In this document: in pieces, positions 26,468 to 36,275 of the stretch
Layout of the letters: each line of letters starts with the position of its first letter
Numbering within the stretch: position 1 is the stretch's first letter
Origin: Novipirellula artificiosorum
Lineage (GTDB): Bacteria; Planctomycetota; Planctomycetia; Pirellulales; Pirellulaceae
NCBI RefSeq assembly: GCF_007860135.1
Contig: NZ_SJPV01000001.1
Span: 814,336 to 878,335 of the forward strand
Direction: 5' to 3'
Length of the DNA: 64,000 nt
Notes under the pieces: generated by a model
What the model was told of the DNA's origin: nothing
What the model saw: only the letters and a program-made list of their open reading frames with translations
Databases searched by the model: none
Position numbers and translations under genes: made by a program

Positions 26468-27105
26468 GTGGCATCGACTCCTCTGCAATCCGCAGCAATC
26501 AGTTCCCGCTTCACATCGGTCACCAACTCCCGAACGGCCCGTCGGTTCTCCAGCAGCCGTACGAACATCGTTTCACAGAAACTGTTGACCACGATCAGCA
26601 CGATCGCCATCGCTAACCCCGCAAACGTGCTGTCGATCGCAAGTCCAAAGCGTTCCACAATCACGCCCACCGTGGCGGTCGCGTCACCGATCGGCTGCCG
26701 CATGGCTAACCACAATGCAAAAATTGTCCCCAAGACACCCAATAACGGGTAGATCTCGATACCGGAGCGTGCGACATTCCAGGCGGTTTCGAAGCGGTAC
26801 GAATCCAAGTAGCTTCGCTGTTCATCCAAAATCGACATGCGACGGCCAATGGCATCTCGGTCGGTGGGATTTTTGACCGCCTCACGAACATCCTCCACAA
26901 AGGCGTCGATTTGATCGGTCAAATGGCCTCGCCAATCGAGCCGACTGCGATGGCCGATCCCATCGGTGAACCGCTCCAGCGATTGAGCCAGCGAGCGGAG
27001 ATGGCGCTGAGCAGAGATCCGCAGGATCGCGTAGGCAAGTAGGTGAAAAACCCCCAGTAAACAGATAATGGGGGTGAACCACTTGGTCGCAAATTCGAGT
27101 AGCAT
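26464..27105 (-). CDS. MotA/TolQ/ExbB-type proton channel protein
   Basis: 213 residues, ATG at 27105. Three membrane helices: 8-30 (WFTPIICLLGVFHLLAYAIL), 116-136 (IEIYPLLGVLGTIFALWLAM), and 154-177 (FGLAIDSTFAGLAMAIVLIV). The GVLGTIFAL and FAGLAMAI segments are the family signature for the channel lining helices. TolQ/ExbB proteins form pentamers that use the proton gradient to move an ExbD/TolR dimer. It heads a three-gene operon with two ExbD-like proteins. No TonB, Tol-Pal or flagellar gene is near, so the driven process is unknown. Confidence 0.82.
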   Translation of the reverse strand: MLLEFATKWFTPIICLLGVFHLLAYAILRISAQRHLRSLAQSLERFTDGIGHRSRLDWRGHLTDQIDAFVEDVREAVKNPTDRDAIGRRMSILDEQRSYLDSYRFETAWNVARSGIEIYPLLGVLGTIFALWLAMRQPIGDATATVGVIVERFGLAIDSTFAGLAMAIVLIVVNSFCETMFVRLLENRRAVRELVTDVKRELIAADCRGVDAT

Positions 27106-27262
27106 TCGTCAAAGGCTCAGTTTTGTGTGCAATTCATGGGACGGTTGTACCGTATCGTAGCGGAAAACGCCAAGCCGTTTTGCAGCGTTCGGCTCGACAA
27201 CAGCGGGTTAATTTGCGAGCATCTTTACGGTTTCAAAAGAAAAACGCCCACGGATCGCTTTG

Positions 27263-27790
27263 ATGTTCGTAGTCCTCAGTGCCAGTTTACACCCCGACAG
27301 CCGCAGCCGAATTCTGGCTCACGCCTGTGCCGAAGCACTTCGCACAAGCGGTCGCGAAGTCACGCTGTTCGACTTAGCCGTCACACCGCTGCCCCCGTGT
27401 GACGGTGCCGCAGCCTACGCGGACGAAAATGTGCAGCGGCTTTCCAGTTTGATTGAGAATGCCGACGCCATCTTTGTCGCATCGCCGGTCTACAACTTCG
27501 ACCTCAACGCAGCGGCCAAAAATGCGGTCGAACTAACCGGTCAAGCTTGGACGGGAAAGATCGTCAGCTTGATGTTGGCCGCCGGAGGTCAAGGGAGTTA
27601 CATGTCGGCAATGGGGTTTGCCAACAGTTTGATGCTCGATTTCCGCTGCCTGATCGTGCCTCGCTTTATCTACGCAACCGGGGATGCTTTCGAAGGCAAA
27701 TCACTCGCCGACGTCGACATTTCCAATCGCATCGAGGTGCTGGTCAACGAAACGACCAAGTTGGCGGATGCGATGAAGTTGATTGGCTAG
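27263..27790 (+). CDS. NADPH-dependent FMN reductase family protein
   Basis: 175 residues of flavodoxin-like fold from the ATG at 27263. FVVLSASLHPDSRSRIL is the FMN phosphate loop, and ADAIFVASPVYNFDLNAAAKNAVELTG is the typical SPxYN block that stacks on the isoalloxazine ring. LMLAAGGQGSYM forms the third flavin contact. Such enzymes reduce FMN, quinones or metals with NAD(P)H; the physiological acceptor is not readable. Divergent from the ExbB-like operon, convergent with nadD. Confidence 0.88.
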   Translation: MFVVLSASLHPDSRSRILAHACAEALRTSGREVTLFDLAVTPLPPCDGAAAYADENVQRLSSLIENADAIFVASPVYNFDLNAAAKNAVELTGQAWTGKIVSLMLAAGGQGSYMSAMGFANSLMLDFRCLIVPRFIYATGDAFEGKSLADVDISNRIEVLVNETTKLADAMKLIG

Positions 27791-27866
27791 ATGCAAGTTG
27801 CGAGGCGAGGGTCGTGGATTCAAACGACGAAAGATTGCCGATCCGAACGATCCACTACTGCGAGCT

Positions 27867-28481
27867 TCACGACTGCGGCACGTAAAGATTCTTCGCGTCG
27901 ATCAACGCCTCGACGCTGCGAGGGACTCGGTAGCGAATGCTTCTACCTTGGGCGACTCGCTCTCGAATCTCGCGGCTGGAAATCTCGATCACTGGCATCT
28001 TGATCGTATGCCGACCGATTTCCTCAATCCGCTGAGGGGTTGCGACCCGATCGAGAACCGAAAAATCGAGTTGCTCTTCGCCCCCCCGTTGGACGACCGC
28101 CAGCAGGATTTTTTCAAGTAGTTTCCTGGACTGGTACCATTGGCGTATCGTCGCGAGCGAATCGCTGCCAATGATCAAGTAGAAATCGTCGATGGGGAAT
28201 TCGGATTGCAGCTGAACAACCGTGTCAACCGTATAGCTGACATCGCCTCGTCTGACTTCACGATCATCGATAACGTGTTTCTCACTTCCCGAAATCGCGA
28301 GCCGCAGCATTTCCAGTCGATCCTGGTCTGACGCGACGGGCCCGTTAGGTTTGAGGGGCGACAAGGCCGCGGGAATCCAACGGACTTGATCAAGCCCGAG
28401 CGATTCGATTGCCGATTCCGCAATCCACAAATGTCCTAAATGCACCGGATCAAACGATCCGCCAAACAGCCCAATTCTCAT
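27867..28481 (-). CDS. nadD: Nicotinate-nucleotide adenylyltransferase
   Basis: 204 residues from the ATG at 28481. Joins ATP and nicotinate mononucleotide to form deamido-NAD. The nucleotidyltransferase loop GLFGGSFDPVHLGHL carries the HxGH motif, WIPAALSPLKP binds the substrate, and SSREIRERVAQGRSIRYRVP is the ISSTxIR-like motif (here EISSREIRERV) near the C terminus. The length is typical. It converges with the FMN reductase gene and is divergent from priA with 261 bases between starts. Confidence 0.95.
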   Translation of the reverse strand: MRIGLFGGSFDPVHLGHLWIAESAIESLGLDQVRWIPAALSPLKPNGPVASDQDRLEMLRLAISGSEKHVIDDREVRRGDVSYTVDTVVQLQSEFPIDDFYLIIGSDSLATIRQWYQSRKLLEKILLAVVQRGGEEQLDFSVLDRVATPQRIEEIGRHTIKMPVIEISSREIRERVAQGRSIRYRVPRSVEALIDAKNLYVPQS

Positions 28482-28742
28482 CAATGCCTGTCCCTAGCCT
28501 CGTCGCCGTAGAAGTCACGAATTTCTTAGCCATTGTAACAACAGAAAGTTTTGCCGTTCACTCGCCCACGGGGCGCACGATTTCACAAAAAGTCCGACGT
28601 CTTTTTCTGGCGATTGACCAGACTTGTCACGGGGACGGCAAAAAATAGAGCGACACCCCCCATTTCTCTCTATCGCGGATCATCCGGTATGCTAACAACG
28701 ACCTGTCTCAATCTTAGCCTGCCAATTCTCGGCAATCGGACC

Positions 28743-31127
28743 ATGGCCAACTTGGATCCTCCACAAAATCCCCTTCCGAATGACGATCTAAATCGTCATG
28801 ACGATCCCTTATCGATTCCGGAGCCCCGGAAGTCTCAACAAGCGGAATTGTTCGAGACCGAACCGCCCCCTTGGGAATTGACGGTCCAGGATGACGTGGC
28901 GACGGCCAAAATCGTCTTCAGCGAAGCCCCATTTGGGCCGTACGACTATCGGATCCCCGACGAAGACCGCGATCGGGTGAAGCCAGGCATGCGGGTCCGC
29001 GTGCCACTCGGCCGGCGTCGCCAGCCGATGACCGGATGGTGCATCGAAACCCATCTCGGCCAAGTCCAACGCAGTGGCAAACTGCGGGACATCGTCGAGA
29101 TTCTCGACGAGGAACCCCTTTGCGACGCTCACCTCGTTCGGCTCGTGTCTTGGATCAGCCACTATTACCAAACGCCGATGGGCCAGGTTTTCGACACACT
29201 GATCCCTTCGAGTGTTCGCGCCAACGCGGGGACTCGCGAGCGAACGTATCTGACGCCGTGCACGGGCAAATCGGATGAAAAAGCCATCGACTCCCTGCCG
29301 AAAAAGCAGCAAGTCGCCTTGCGATTCTTGATCGCTGCTGGCCGCCCAATGACGGCGTCGGAATTGATGGTGCATGCCGAATGCACGCGAGGACCGATCA
29401 GCGCACTGCAATCCAAAGGTTTTTTGGAGGTTGCGGTTCGCCGGGAAATGACCACGGGCATGCCGATGCGATGGGCCCAAGGAGACGGTGAAGAACAACA
29501 AACACACGTCCTTAGCAGCGAACAAACCACAGCGCTCCAACGCATCGATGCGGCGATCGATTCCGGAAAAGGCAAGACGCTCCTGCTGCACGGAGTGACG
29601 GGCAGTGGGAAGACGGAGGTCTACATCAAAGCGATTGAGCACGTGGTTCGGTTCGGCCGCGGTGCGATCGTGATGGTTCCCGAAATCAGTTTGACCCCAC
29701 AAACTCGAGGTCGGTTTGAGCGGCGATTCGATAGCGTCGCGGTCTTGCACAGCCAAATGACGCCGGCCGAACGCCATTTTCAGTGGCAACGAATCCGCCG
29801 TGGCGAGGTGCAAGTGGTGGTTGGCCCCCGCAGCGCCGTGTTCGCCCCCCTGCCCCGCCTCGGTTTGATCGTGATCGATGAAGAACATGACGCCTCGTTC
29901 AAACAGGACACGCAGCCTCGATATCACGCTCGCAAAGTCGCTCACGCTCGCGCGATGTCTCTTGGTGTTCCACTGATCCTCGGTAGCGCTACCCCTTCGA
30001 TGGAATCATGGCATGCGACCGCGACCGGTCACGCCGAATTGATCACCATGAACGATCGAATCAACCAGCGTCCGATGCCAAACGTGGAATTGGTCGATTT
30101 GCGTGTACGCGACGACCGGACGCGAGGAGCAATCAGCCGACAACTGCATCAAGCGGTCCAGGAAACGCTGACCGAAAACGGACAAGTGATCCTGCTGCTC
30201 AATCGACGTGGATTTGCAACCACGATCCAATGCCCCTCGTGTGGACATGTCGTGGCTTGTCCCGATTGTGACATGCCGTTGACCCACCATCGTGACGGAG
30301 GGAAAGCCGTTTGCCACTACTGTGACTACACGATCGCGACGCCACCATGGTGTCCGGCATGCCGATACGATGGCATTCGTTACGGAGGACTGGGTACGCA
30401 AAAATTGGAAGTCGAAGTGAAAGCTCGATTTCCTAATGCCAAGGTCGCTCGCATGGACAGCGACACGATGCGTCGTCCCGGAAGTCATCAACGCGTGCTT
30501 TCGTCCTTTCGCAGCGGCGAGCTGAACATTTTGCTCGGCACTCAAATGATCGCGAAAGGATTGGATTTTCCTAATGTGCTACTGGTTGGCGTGATCAATG
30601 CGGACTCCGCATTGCACTTCCCTGATTTCCGAGCCGCGGAACGAACCTTCCAACTTGTCACGCAAGTTGCTGGCCGTACCGGCCGTGGCGACCGCGGGGG
30701 ACGTGTCGTCGTACAAACCTTTTCACCAGAGCATCCCGCGATTCAAGCAGCATCCCGGCATGACTACTTGCAGTTCGCCAACGACGAGATGGTCAATCGC
30801 AGAAAGTTTAACTACCCACCCCTCGGCAGCGTCGCGCGGATCATCATCCGTGGTATCGTCGAAGAAGTCACCGAAGCCGTCGCCGAGCAGCTACTGAGTC
30901 GGCTCGAAGCGGCGCGACTCGCATTGGGAGTGGAAGTCCGCCTGCTCGGGCCCGCACCGCCGCCGATCTCAAAGCTTCGCGGAAAGTATCGCTTTCATAT
31001 CCTTCTGCAAGCCACCGAAGCTGCGATTCTGGGGAACACGATCCGGCGGGCGACCGATTCTTTCACGATCCCCGATAAAGATGACGTCCAGTACGTTGTC
31101 GACATTGATCCGATGGATATGCTGTAG
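28743..31127 (+). CDS. priA: Primosomal protein N', replication restart helicase
   Basis: 794 residues from ATG 28743. PriA recognises stalled forks and loads the replicative helicase. The N-terminal DNA-binding domain (FGPYDYRIPDED, RVRVPLGRRRQPMTGWC) follows an acidic, poorly conserved 45-residue lead. Walker A is GVTGSGKTEVYIKAIEHV and the DEEH box is VIDEEHDASFKQ. The zinc-binding insert has paired CPSCGHVVACPDCDMPL and CHYCDYTIATPPWCPACRY. Motifs V/VI are DFPNVLLVGVINAD and QVAGRTGRGDRGGRV. All catalytic elements are present. The frame is open well upstream of the chosen ATG, so the start is placed by homology. It converges with the esterase gene. Confidence 0.95.
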   Translation: MANLDPPQNPLPNDDLNRHDDPLSIPEPRKSQQAELFETEPPPWELTVQDDVATAKIVFSEAPFGPYDYRIPDEDRDRVKPGMRVRVPLGRRRQPMTGWCIETHLGQVQRSGKLRDIVEILDEEPLCDAHLVRLVSWISHYYQTPMGQVFDTLIPSSVRANAGTRERTYLTPCTGKSDEKAIDSLPKKQQVALRFLIAAGRPMTASELMVHAECTRGPISALQSKGFLEVAVRREMTTGMPMRWAQGDGEEQQTHVLSSEQTTALQRIDAAIDSGKGKTLLLHGVTGSGKTEVYIKAIEHVVRFGRGAIVMVPEISLTPQTRGRFERRFDSVAVLHSQMTPAERHFQWQRIRRGEVQVVVGPRSAVFAPLPRLGLIVIDEEHDASFKQDTQPRYHARKVAHARAMSLGVPLILGSATPSMESWHATATGHAELITMNDRINQRPMPNVELVDLRVRDDRTRGAISRQLHQAVQETLTENGQVILLLNRRGFATTIQCPSCGHVVACPDCDMPLTHHRDGGKAVCHYCDYTIATPPWCPACRYDGIRYGGLGTQKLEVEVKARFPNAKVARMDSDTMRRPGSHQRVLSSFRSGELNILLGTQMIAKGLDFPNVLLVGVINADSALHFPDFRAAERTFQLVTQVAGRTGRGDRGGRVVVQTFSPEHPAIQAASRHDYLQFANDEMVNRRKFNYPPLGSVARIIIRGIVEEVTEAVAEQLLSRLEAARLALGVEVRLLGPAPPPISKLRGKYRFHILLQATEAAILGNTIRRATDSFTIPDKDDVQYVVDIDPMDML

Positions 31128-31191
31128 CTTCCAGTACCAACTTGGCACTGCGACTCACGAAGACACGATTCAAGAACACTTCCCTGGCAAC

Positions 31192-33240
31192 TCAGTCACC
31201 GTGCTGCGAGTCAAAACGTAGCCCCTCGATGTCGAGATACTTGACCGCGCCTGGGACAAACATCGGATCGTCGTGTGAACGGATCGATTCAAAACGGAAT
31301 CCCTCGACATCGACGGTGACTTTTCCGAGGACAACATCACCCGATTGACTCGCCGCCGCCATCGCCAAAGGGCCAGCCGTACGCCCAAGTCCGATGAGCG
31401 TGATTTTGTTGGCCGGGACGATGCCTTGCGCGTACCGGATCATCGACAAGAGATCATGCGTCCGCTGGGCAAAGAGCGAGTGATTGTAGCCGTAGGTGTA
31501 ACCCGAGAAACGCCGCCATCCAGTTTCATGATCCGACGGTTGATACCACATGCGCTGAGCATGCTCTGACAAACCGTACTTCAAGAATTCGCCTTGCCCA
31601 AATAGATCCGCTGACAACACCATGTTGCCACGATCGAGGAACTCTGCCAGCAATGGATTCAGGCGTTCCGAATCGAACAAGTCCGCTTTGCCAGCGTTGC
31701 CAACCCAAACCACAACTCCTTCGATCGACTCGGATTGGGGTCTCAATTGAAGTAACGGTATCTGCTCACCCTGCTCCGAATGGGTCAGCTTCCCCGCCTG
31801 TACTTTGACGCCGGATCGTTTCGTTTCGGCAGTGACTTCGAAGGTGACTTCGCCAACTTCATCCAAGCGACGACCAAGAATCGTTTCCCATCCAGCGCCA
31901 ATGATTTGATGGAAATCGTCCGAACCGGGATCAAGTGTGCGGAGTCTTCGGTCGGAATCTTGCGTTGCGAGCTTCAAAAGTTCGACTTCATGAACCTCCC
32001 CGATCTGGTCGCCGCTGGGCCGCGGGTAAGTCTTGTTCCAGACCGTCGCTTCTTCGAGGGTCAACGGTACATAATCGCACTCTTCGATCTTTTCAAAACC
32101 GAGATCAAAATGACGATTGAAGAATTCATACATCGCATGGCGGTTGACTTGGTTGTAATTGTGTTTGAACTGAGTGTAAAACACGGCGCTAAGGGAATTC
32201 GTGGCCCCGAGCATTTGGTAAAGGTGTCGCAACTGAGGATAACCTTTGGTTTCAAGTTCAACCGTCCAGTCGTCGGCGGCCGTCAATCCCAGTGGCCTCG
32301 GAGCAATCGCCGCCGCGATATCCACATTACCTTGATCGATCCTCAGCAGCGGTGCATTCTCACAAGTGCAGCCACCTTGCATCGCGGTCGAGACCATCAC
32401 GCAAGGCATCGCCGCCGTGATTCGATTGTCGATCGCCGCCACAATCATCGATTGCGTTCCTCCGCCGCTTGCACCGGTAACCCCAATACGGGCCGGATCG
32501 ACGTCGTCGAGGCTGAGCAGAAAATCAATGCATCGAATGGAATTCCATGTCTGTAGCCCCATCATGTTCTGTAGACGCAAATCAGCTTGTACACTCATGA
32601 ACCCCCAATCATCCGGTCGATCCAGATGACGCCAACGGTCTGGACGGTGGGCAATTTGAACCGAATCGGCAACACCGGTCATGTCATAGCAAAAGACGAT
32701 GCACCCCATCCTCGCCAATTGAACGGCGCGAGCTTGGATAGGATGGCGGCCGCCGATGGCAAACGCCTCCGCTCCGCTCTCGATCTGTTTCGCCACCTCC
32801 TCCTCACCGGCGTCATACATGCGGCCCTGTTCCCAATGTCCATGTGGCGACAAGATCGCGGGACAGGGTCCGTTGCGATGTTTGGGGCGATAGAGGCTTC
32901 CCGTGACGAAGTGACCAGGGACACTCTCAAAGAAAACGCGATCAACAACATAGCCATCGCGGTCCACCCGCCCATGAACCACGGCATTCAAATCGGACCG
33001 GGTCGGCATCGGCCACAAGCCTTGTGAAACCAAAATCCGACGCCGAATGCGGTCGCGTCGCTCCCTCCACTGCTCGGCACGCTCTACAACCTGCATTGGA
33101 AAATAGCCGTTCAAGTTGCGGAGCTCACCGAGCCGAACATCCTGTGGAATTTGATCGGGCGAAAAGACATCTTGCGCCGTAGCACCGGTGATCGACGAAA
33201 CCACCCCGAAAATCAACAGGACGACGAGAATTCGATACAT
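31192..33240 (-). CDS. Large secreted alpha/beta hydrolase, acetyl-xylan-esterase-like
   Basis: 682 residues. The ATG at 33240 opens a signal peptide ([20 protein letters not shown]). The first half holds an esterase-type alpha/beta hydrolase: [13 protein letters not shown] (oxyanion side), [13 protein letters not shown], and the nucleophile elbow [12 protein letters not shown]. The catalytic Asp is expected near TAADDWTVE and the His in QFKHNYNQ. A second, degenerate hydrolase-like half follows ([50 protein letters not shown]). Such two-part esterases are frequent in planctomycetes and are thought to deacylate polysaccharides; the substrate is not known. The divergent dihydroorotase gene begins 194 bases away. 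Confidence 0.82.
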   Translation of the reverse strand: MYRILVVLLIFGVVSSITGATAQDVFSPDQIPQDVRLGELRNLNGYFPMQVVERAEQWRERRDRIRRRILVSQGLWPMPTRSDLNAVVHGRVDRDGYVVDRVFFESVPGHFVTGSLYRPKHRNGPCPAILSPHGHWEQGRMYDAGEEEVAKQIESGAEAFAIGGRHPIQARAVQLARMGCIVFCYDMTGVADSVQIAHRPDRWRHLDRPDDWGFMSVQADLRLQNMMGLQTWNSIRCIDFLLSLDDVDPARIGVTGASGGGTQSMIVAAIDNRITAAMPCVMVSTAMQGGCTCENAPLLRIDQGNVDIAAAIAPRPLGLTAADDWTVELETKGYPQLRHLYQMLGATNSLSAVFYTQFKHNYNQVNRHAMYEFFNRHFDLGFEKIEECDYVPLTLEEATVWNKTYPRPSGDQIGEVHEVELLKLATQDSDRRLRTLDPGSDDFHQIIGAGWETILGRRLDEVGEVTFEVTAETKRSGVKVQAGKLTHSEQGEQIPLLQLRPQSESIEGVVVWVGNAGKADLFDSERLNPLLAEFLDRGNMVLSADLFGQGEFLKYGLSEHAQRMWYQPSDHETGWRRFSGYTYGYNHSLFAQRTHDLLSMIRYAQGIVPANKITLIGLGRTAGPLAMAAASQSGDVVLGKVTVDVEGFRFESIRSHDDPMFVPGAVKYLDIEGLRFDSQHGD

Positions 33241-33433
33241 GGAATGGATCTTGTGTTGGAGGGACGGGATCCGTTGCAGTTCAGCCATCGGGCTACGAGA
33301 GCAGTCGTCGACCAGGGCGAGAGGCGGAAGCCTGAACTCCAACCGCCCTGCCCTGCCCTGCCCTTATTTTCTTGGCACTGGTATTCTAGCCTATCAGAGC
33401 TCGCTTCCTTTCGCTGCATTCTTGGAACCCACG

Positions 33434-34783
33434 ATGACTCGGATTCTCTTTCAAAACGCAAACCTTGTCCTTGCTGATTCGATCCGCGAAGGTTCCCTGG
33501 TCACCGAAGATGGAAAAATCGTTGACATCGATGCAGGATCCCATGTCCAGGCAGACGAAGTCCTTGATTGTCAGGGGCATCACATTCTGCCTGGCGTTAT
33601 CGACGACCAAGTTCATTTCCGCGAACCAGGCTTGACGAAAAAGGAAGATCTTGAAACGGCATCCCGCGCCTGCGCCGCCGGTGGTGTAACCGCTTTCTTG
33701 GAAATGCCCAACACGAAACCACCCGCGATCACCATCGAAGGAGTGCGTGAAAAGGAAAAGATCGCCGCTCGGAAATCGCGAGTGAACTACGGCTTCTACA
33801 TTGGGGCAACACCCGACAACGTCAGCGAACTGGCCCAAGCCAGCGAGGTTCCTGGAATCAAGATCTTTATCGGCAGCAGCACGGGAAACCTGCTGGTCGA
33901 TCAACAGGAAGCACTGGAACGCATCTTCGCAGAGACGACGCTCCCCATCTGCGCTCACTGCGAAGACGAATCGACGGTACGGGCGAATGCGGAACGATTA
34001 GCGGGCACCACCAACGTGGCCGATCATTCGCGGATTCGGGATGAAAACGCCGCGGTCATTGCAACCACACGAGCTGTTGATTTGGCGCGACGACACCAAC
34101 ATCGGTTCCACGTGCTGCACGTCTCGACCGCAGCAGAACTGCCTCTACTCACCCACCCCGCACCTTACTTAACCGCCGAGATCTGTTTGCACCATTTGTT
34201 CTTCAATATTGACGACTATGCTCGGCTCGGCAGTCGGATCCAGATGAACCCCTCCATCAAGACCAAGGCTGACAACGAGGGATTGTGGCAAGGACTTCTC
34301 GAGGGAACCATTCAAGTGCTCGCCACGGATCATGCGCCGCATACGCTTGAAGAAAAGTCGCAGCCCTATCCCCAGAGCCCTTCCGGCTTGCCAGCTGTCG
34401 AGAATAGTTTGGCCTTGATGCTCGACCAAGTGAACGCGGGAAGATGTACTTTGAACCAAGTTGCATCGTGGATGAGTGATGCCCCAGCTCGGATTTGGGG
34501 AATGGTCGGCAAAGGCAGAATCGAAATCGGCTACGACGCAGACTTGGTCGTCGTCAACATGGACGAAAGTCGGACCATCCGTGATGACCAACAGCACAGC
34601 AAATGTCGATGGAGCCCTTGGGACGGCGAAACGCTCTGGGGTTGGCCCACAGCGACCTTTGTCGGCGGCCATTGCGTCTGGAATCAGGCCACCGGCTTCG
34701 ACGAGACGTTTCGCGGATCCAAATTGCGATTTGATCACAGCCGCGGTGGGTTTTGGAACACTTCCGATGGAATTGGGACGTGA
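33434..34783 (+). CDS. pyrC: Dihydroorotase (class I type)
   Basis: 449 residues from ATG 33434. Closes carbamoyl aspartate to dihydroorotate in pyrimidine synthesis, in the amidohydrolase fold. The metal-binding region reads [20 protein letters not shown]: the first His of the usual HxH is Gln. AHCEDES and [12 protein letters not shown] carry two metal His, and [14 protein letters not shown] the metal Asp; [13 protein letters not shown] closes the site. [10 protein letters not shown] is, to my knowledge, typical of one dihydroorotase subgroup, so activity is still expected. Allantoinase or another cyclic amidohydrolase is the alternative. A short C-terminal tail (FVGGHCVWN) completes the composite beta domain. 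Confidence 0.85.
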   Translation: MTRILFQNANLVLADSIREGSLVTEDGKIVDIDAGSHVQADEVLDCQGHHILPGVIDDQVHFREPGLTKKEDLETASRACAAGGVTAFLEMPNTKPPAITIEGVREKEKIAARKSRVNYGFYIGATPDNVSELAQASEVPGIKIFIGSSTGNLLVDQQEALERIFAETTLPICAHCEDESTVRANAERLAGTTNVADHSRIRDENAAVIATTRAVDLARRHQHRFHVLHVSTAAELPLLTHPAPYLTAEICLHHLFFNIDDYARLGSRIQMNPSIKTKADNEGLWQGLLEGTIQVLATDHAPHTLEEKSQPYPQSPSGLPAVENSLALMLDQVNAGRCTLNQVASWMSDAPARIWGMVGKGRIEIGYDADLVVVNMDESRTIRDDQQHSKCRWSPWDGETLWGWPTATFVGGHCVWNQATGFDETFRGSKLRFDHSRGGFWNTSDGIGT

Positions 34784-34909
34784 TTACCCACTCGGGTTCA
34801 GTTACACTGATCAGGCCTTTGGGAATCCGTTGGACACTTCAACTTCCCAGAGGACCTCACGGTGCTTGCCTTCCGACCTTCCTTCCTCACTTCTTGAAAG
34901 CTATCTCCA

Positions 34910-35620
34910 ATGAAACGCATTGCTATCGCCTCGCTCGTCTGCCTCGGTTTTTACGTCACGCTTTCGGCTCAAGACACCGCACCTGCTGGAAAGACCGCAC
35001 CCGCCGGCGCCACGGTGCTGTTTGATGGGACCGATTTGAGCCAATGGAAGGGTCGAGACGATCTTTGGAGCGTGGAAGGTGGCCAAATTGTAGGCAAAAC
35101 CTCGGATGAGAAGCCGATCGAAGCGAACACGTTCTTGATTTGGAAAGGGGACGCACCCGAAAACTTCGAGCTTGTGCTCTGGTTCAAAATCGAGGGCGGT
35201 AATTCTGGCATTCAATATCGCAGCAAGGTTGTCGACGAAGAACAATACATTGTCGGCGGCTACCAAGCCGACATTGATTTCGCTAATACCTTTGCCGGAA
35301 TCCTCTATGAAGAACGGGGTCGAGGTATTTTGGCAAAACGTGGCGAAAACGTAACCATTGGAAGCGACGGCAAATTGAAGGTCGAAGCCTATGCCAAGGC
35401 AAAGGAACTCGGATCGGCGATTCATCCCGGCGAGTGGAATGAATTTCGCATTGTTGCCGACGGCAATCACTTACAGCACTTCATCAATGGAACGAAAACA
35501 GTTGACGTGACCGATGAACAAACCGAAAAAGCGGCGACGGACGGTGTGATCGCATTGCAGCTGCACCGAGGTCCGGCAATGACCGTGCGGTTTAAGAACA
35601 TTTCACTCCTCAAAAAATAG
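34910..35620 (+). CDS. Secreted DUF1080 (3-keto-disaccharide hydrolase-type) protein
   Basis: 236 residues with a signal peptide (IAIASLVCLGFYVTLSAQD). The body is one concanavalin-like beta-sandwich of the DUF1080 family: ATVLFDGTDLSQWKG, WSVEGGQIVGKTSDE, FELVLWFKIEGGNSGIQYRS, YQADIDFANTFAGILYEERG, GEWNEFRIVADGNHLQHFIN, and VRFKNISLLKK. Related family members hydrolyse 3-keto-glycosides; activity here is inferred. The gene is one base ahead of the sigma factor gene, so the three genes DUF1080, sigma and kinase form an operon. A secreted sugar-acting protein under the same transcript as a sigma factor and kinase is unusual. Confidence 0.88.
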   Translation: MKRIAIASLVCLGFYVTLSAQDTAPAGKTAPAGATVLFDGTDLSQWKGRDDLWSVEGGQIVGKTSDEKPIEANTFLIWKGDAPENFELVLWFKIEGGNSGIQYRSKVVDEEQYIVGGYQADIDFANTFAGILYEERGRGILAKRGENVTIGSDGKLKVEAYAKAKELGSAIHPGEWNEFRIVADGNHLQHFINGTKTVDVTDEQTEKAATDGVIALQLHRGPAMTVRFKNISLLKK

Positions 35621-35621
35621 C

Positions 35622-36275
35622 ATGGCAAAATCGATTTGGCCCAGCGACGATCAAACGGAAACGCTGCTTGCTGCGGCGAAGAATGGCGATGCGGACGCAG
35701 TCAATCGACTCTTAGAGCGGCATCGCGACTCGGTGCATCGATTGGTCCAGATGCGGCTCGATCGAAAGGTACAACGTCGCGTCGATGTCAGTGATGTCGT
35801 ACAAGATGTGCTTGTCGAGGCGAACGGACGGCTCGGCAAGTACCTCGACAATCCCGCGATGGCGTTCCATCTGTGGATTCGCCAAATCGCATGGGACCGG
35901 ATCATCGATACCTATCGGCGACACCGCGTCAGTGCGAAACGAAACATGGATCGCGAACAGGCGATGTCCGTAGGGACCGGGCAAGATCAATCATCGGTCC
36001 AATTGGCGGCCCAGCTTTGCGATCCTGCGCTAACACCTGCCGCTGCGGCAACGCAACGAGAGATCGCGACGAAAGTCGAATCCGCGATCGAACAACTTGG
36101 GGATCAAGATCGCGAGATCGTCTTGATGCGTCATTACGAGCATTTATCGAATCTCGAAATCGCCGAAGTCTTGAACCTCAATCCGCCCGCAGCGAGCATG
36201 CGGTACCTGCGAGCCGTTCGCCGGCTACGTGAATTGCTTGACGAAGAGGCCAGCAGCGACGGTGCCTCGGCGTGA
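35622..36275 (+). CDS. ECF-type sigma-70 family RNA polymerase sigma factor
   Basis: 217 residues. Region 2 runs through ETLLAAAKNGDADAVNRLL, VDVSDVVQDVLVEANGRL and AFHLWIRQIAWDRIIDTYRR. A variable linker follows, then region 4: AIEQLGDQDREIVLMRHYEH and LSNLEIAEVLNLNPPAASMRYLRAVRRLRELL, a helix-turn-helix for the -35 element. It has no region 1 or 3, so it is ECF-like. Its stop overlaps the kinase start as GTGA. Sigma factors fused by operon to Hanks-type kinases are a planctomycete pattern, where the kinase is thought to act as the signal input in place of an anti-sigma factor; this is inference here. No anti-sigma gene is present. Confidence 0.9.
   Translation: MAKSIWPSDDQTETLLAAAKNGDADAVNRLLERHRDSVHRLVQMRLDRKVQRRVDVSDVVQDVLVEANGRLGKYLDNPAMAFHLWIRQIAWDRIIDTYRRHRVSAKRNMDREQAMSVGTGQDQSSVQLAAQLCDPALTPAAAATQREIATKVESAIEQLGDQDREIVLMRHYEHLSNLEIAEVLNLNPPAASMRYLRAVRRLRELLDEEASSDGASA

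Noticed and set aside
25042..27105. Zorya-type anti-phage system considered for the MotA-like operon.
   Set aside because: The MotA-like protein lacks the long cytoplasmic tail, the second protein lacks an OmpA peptidoglycan-binding domain, and no helicase or nuclease genes follow.
28809..29945. A 378-codon minus-strand frame opposite priA.
   Set aside because: Antisense to all priA motifs; no recognisable protein features.
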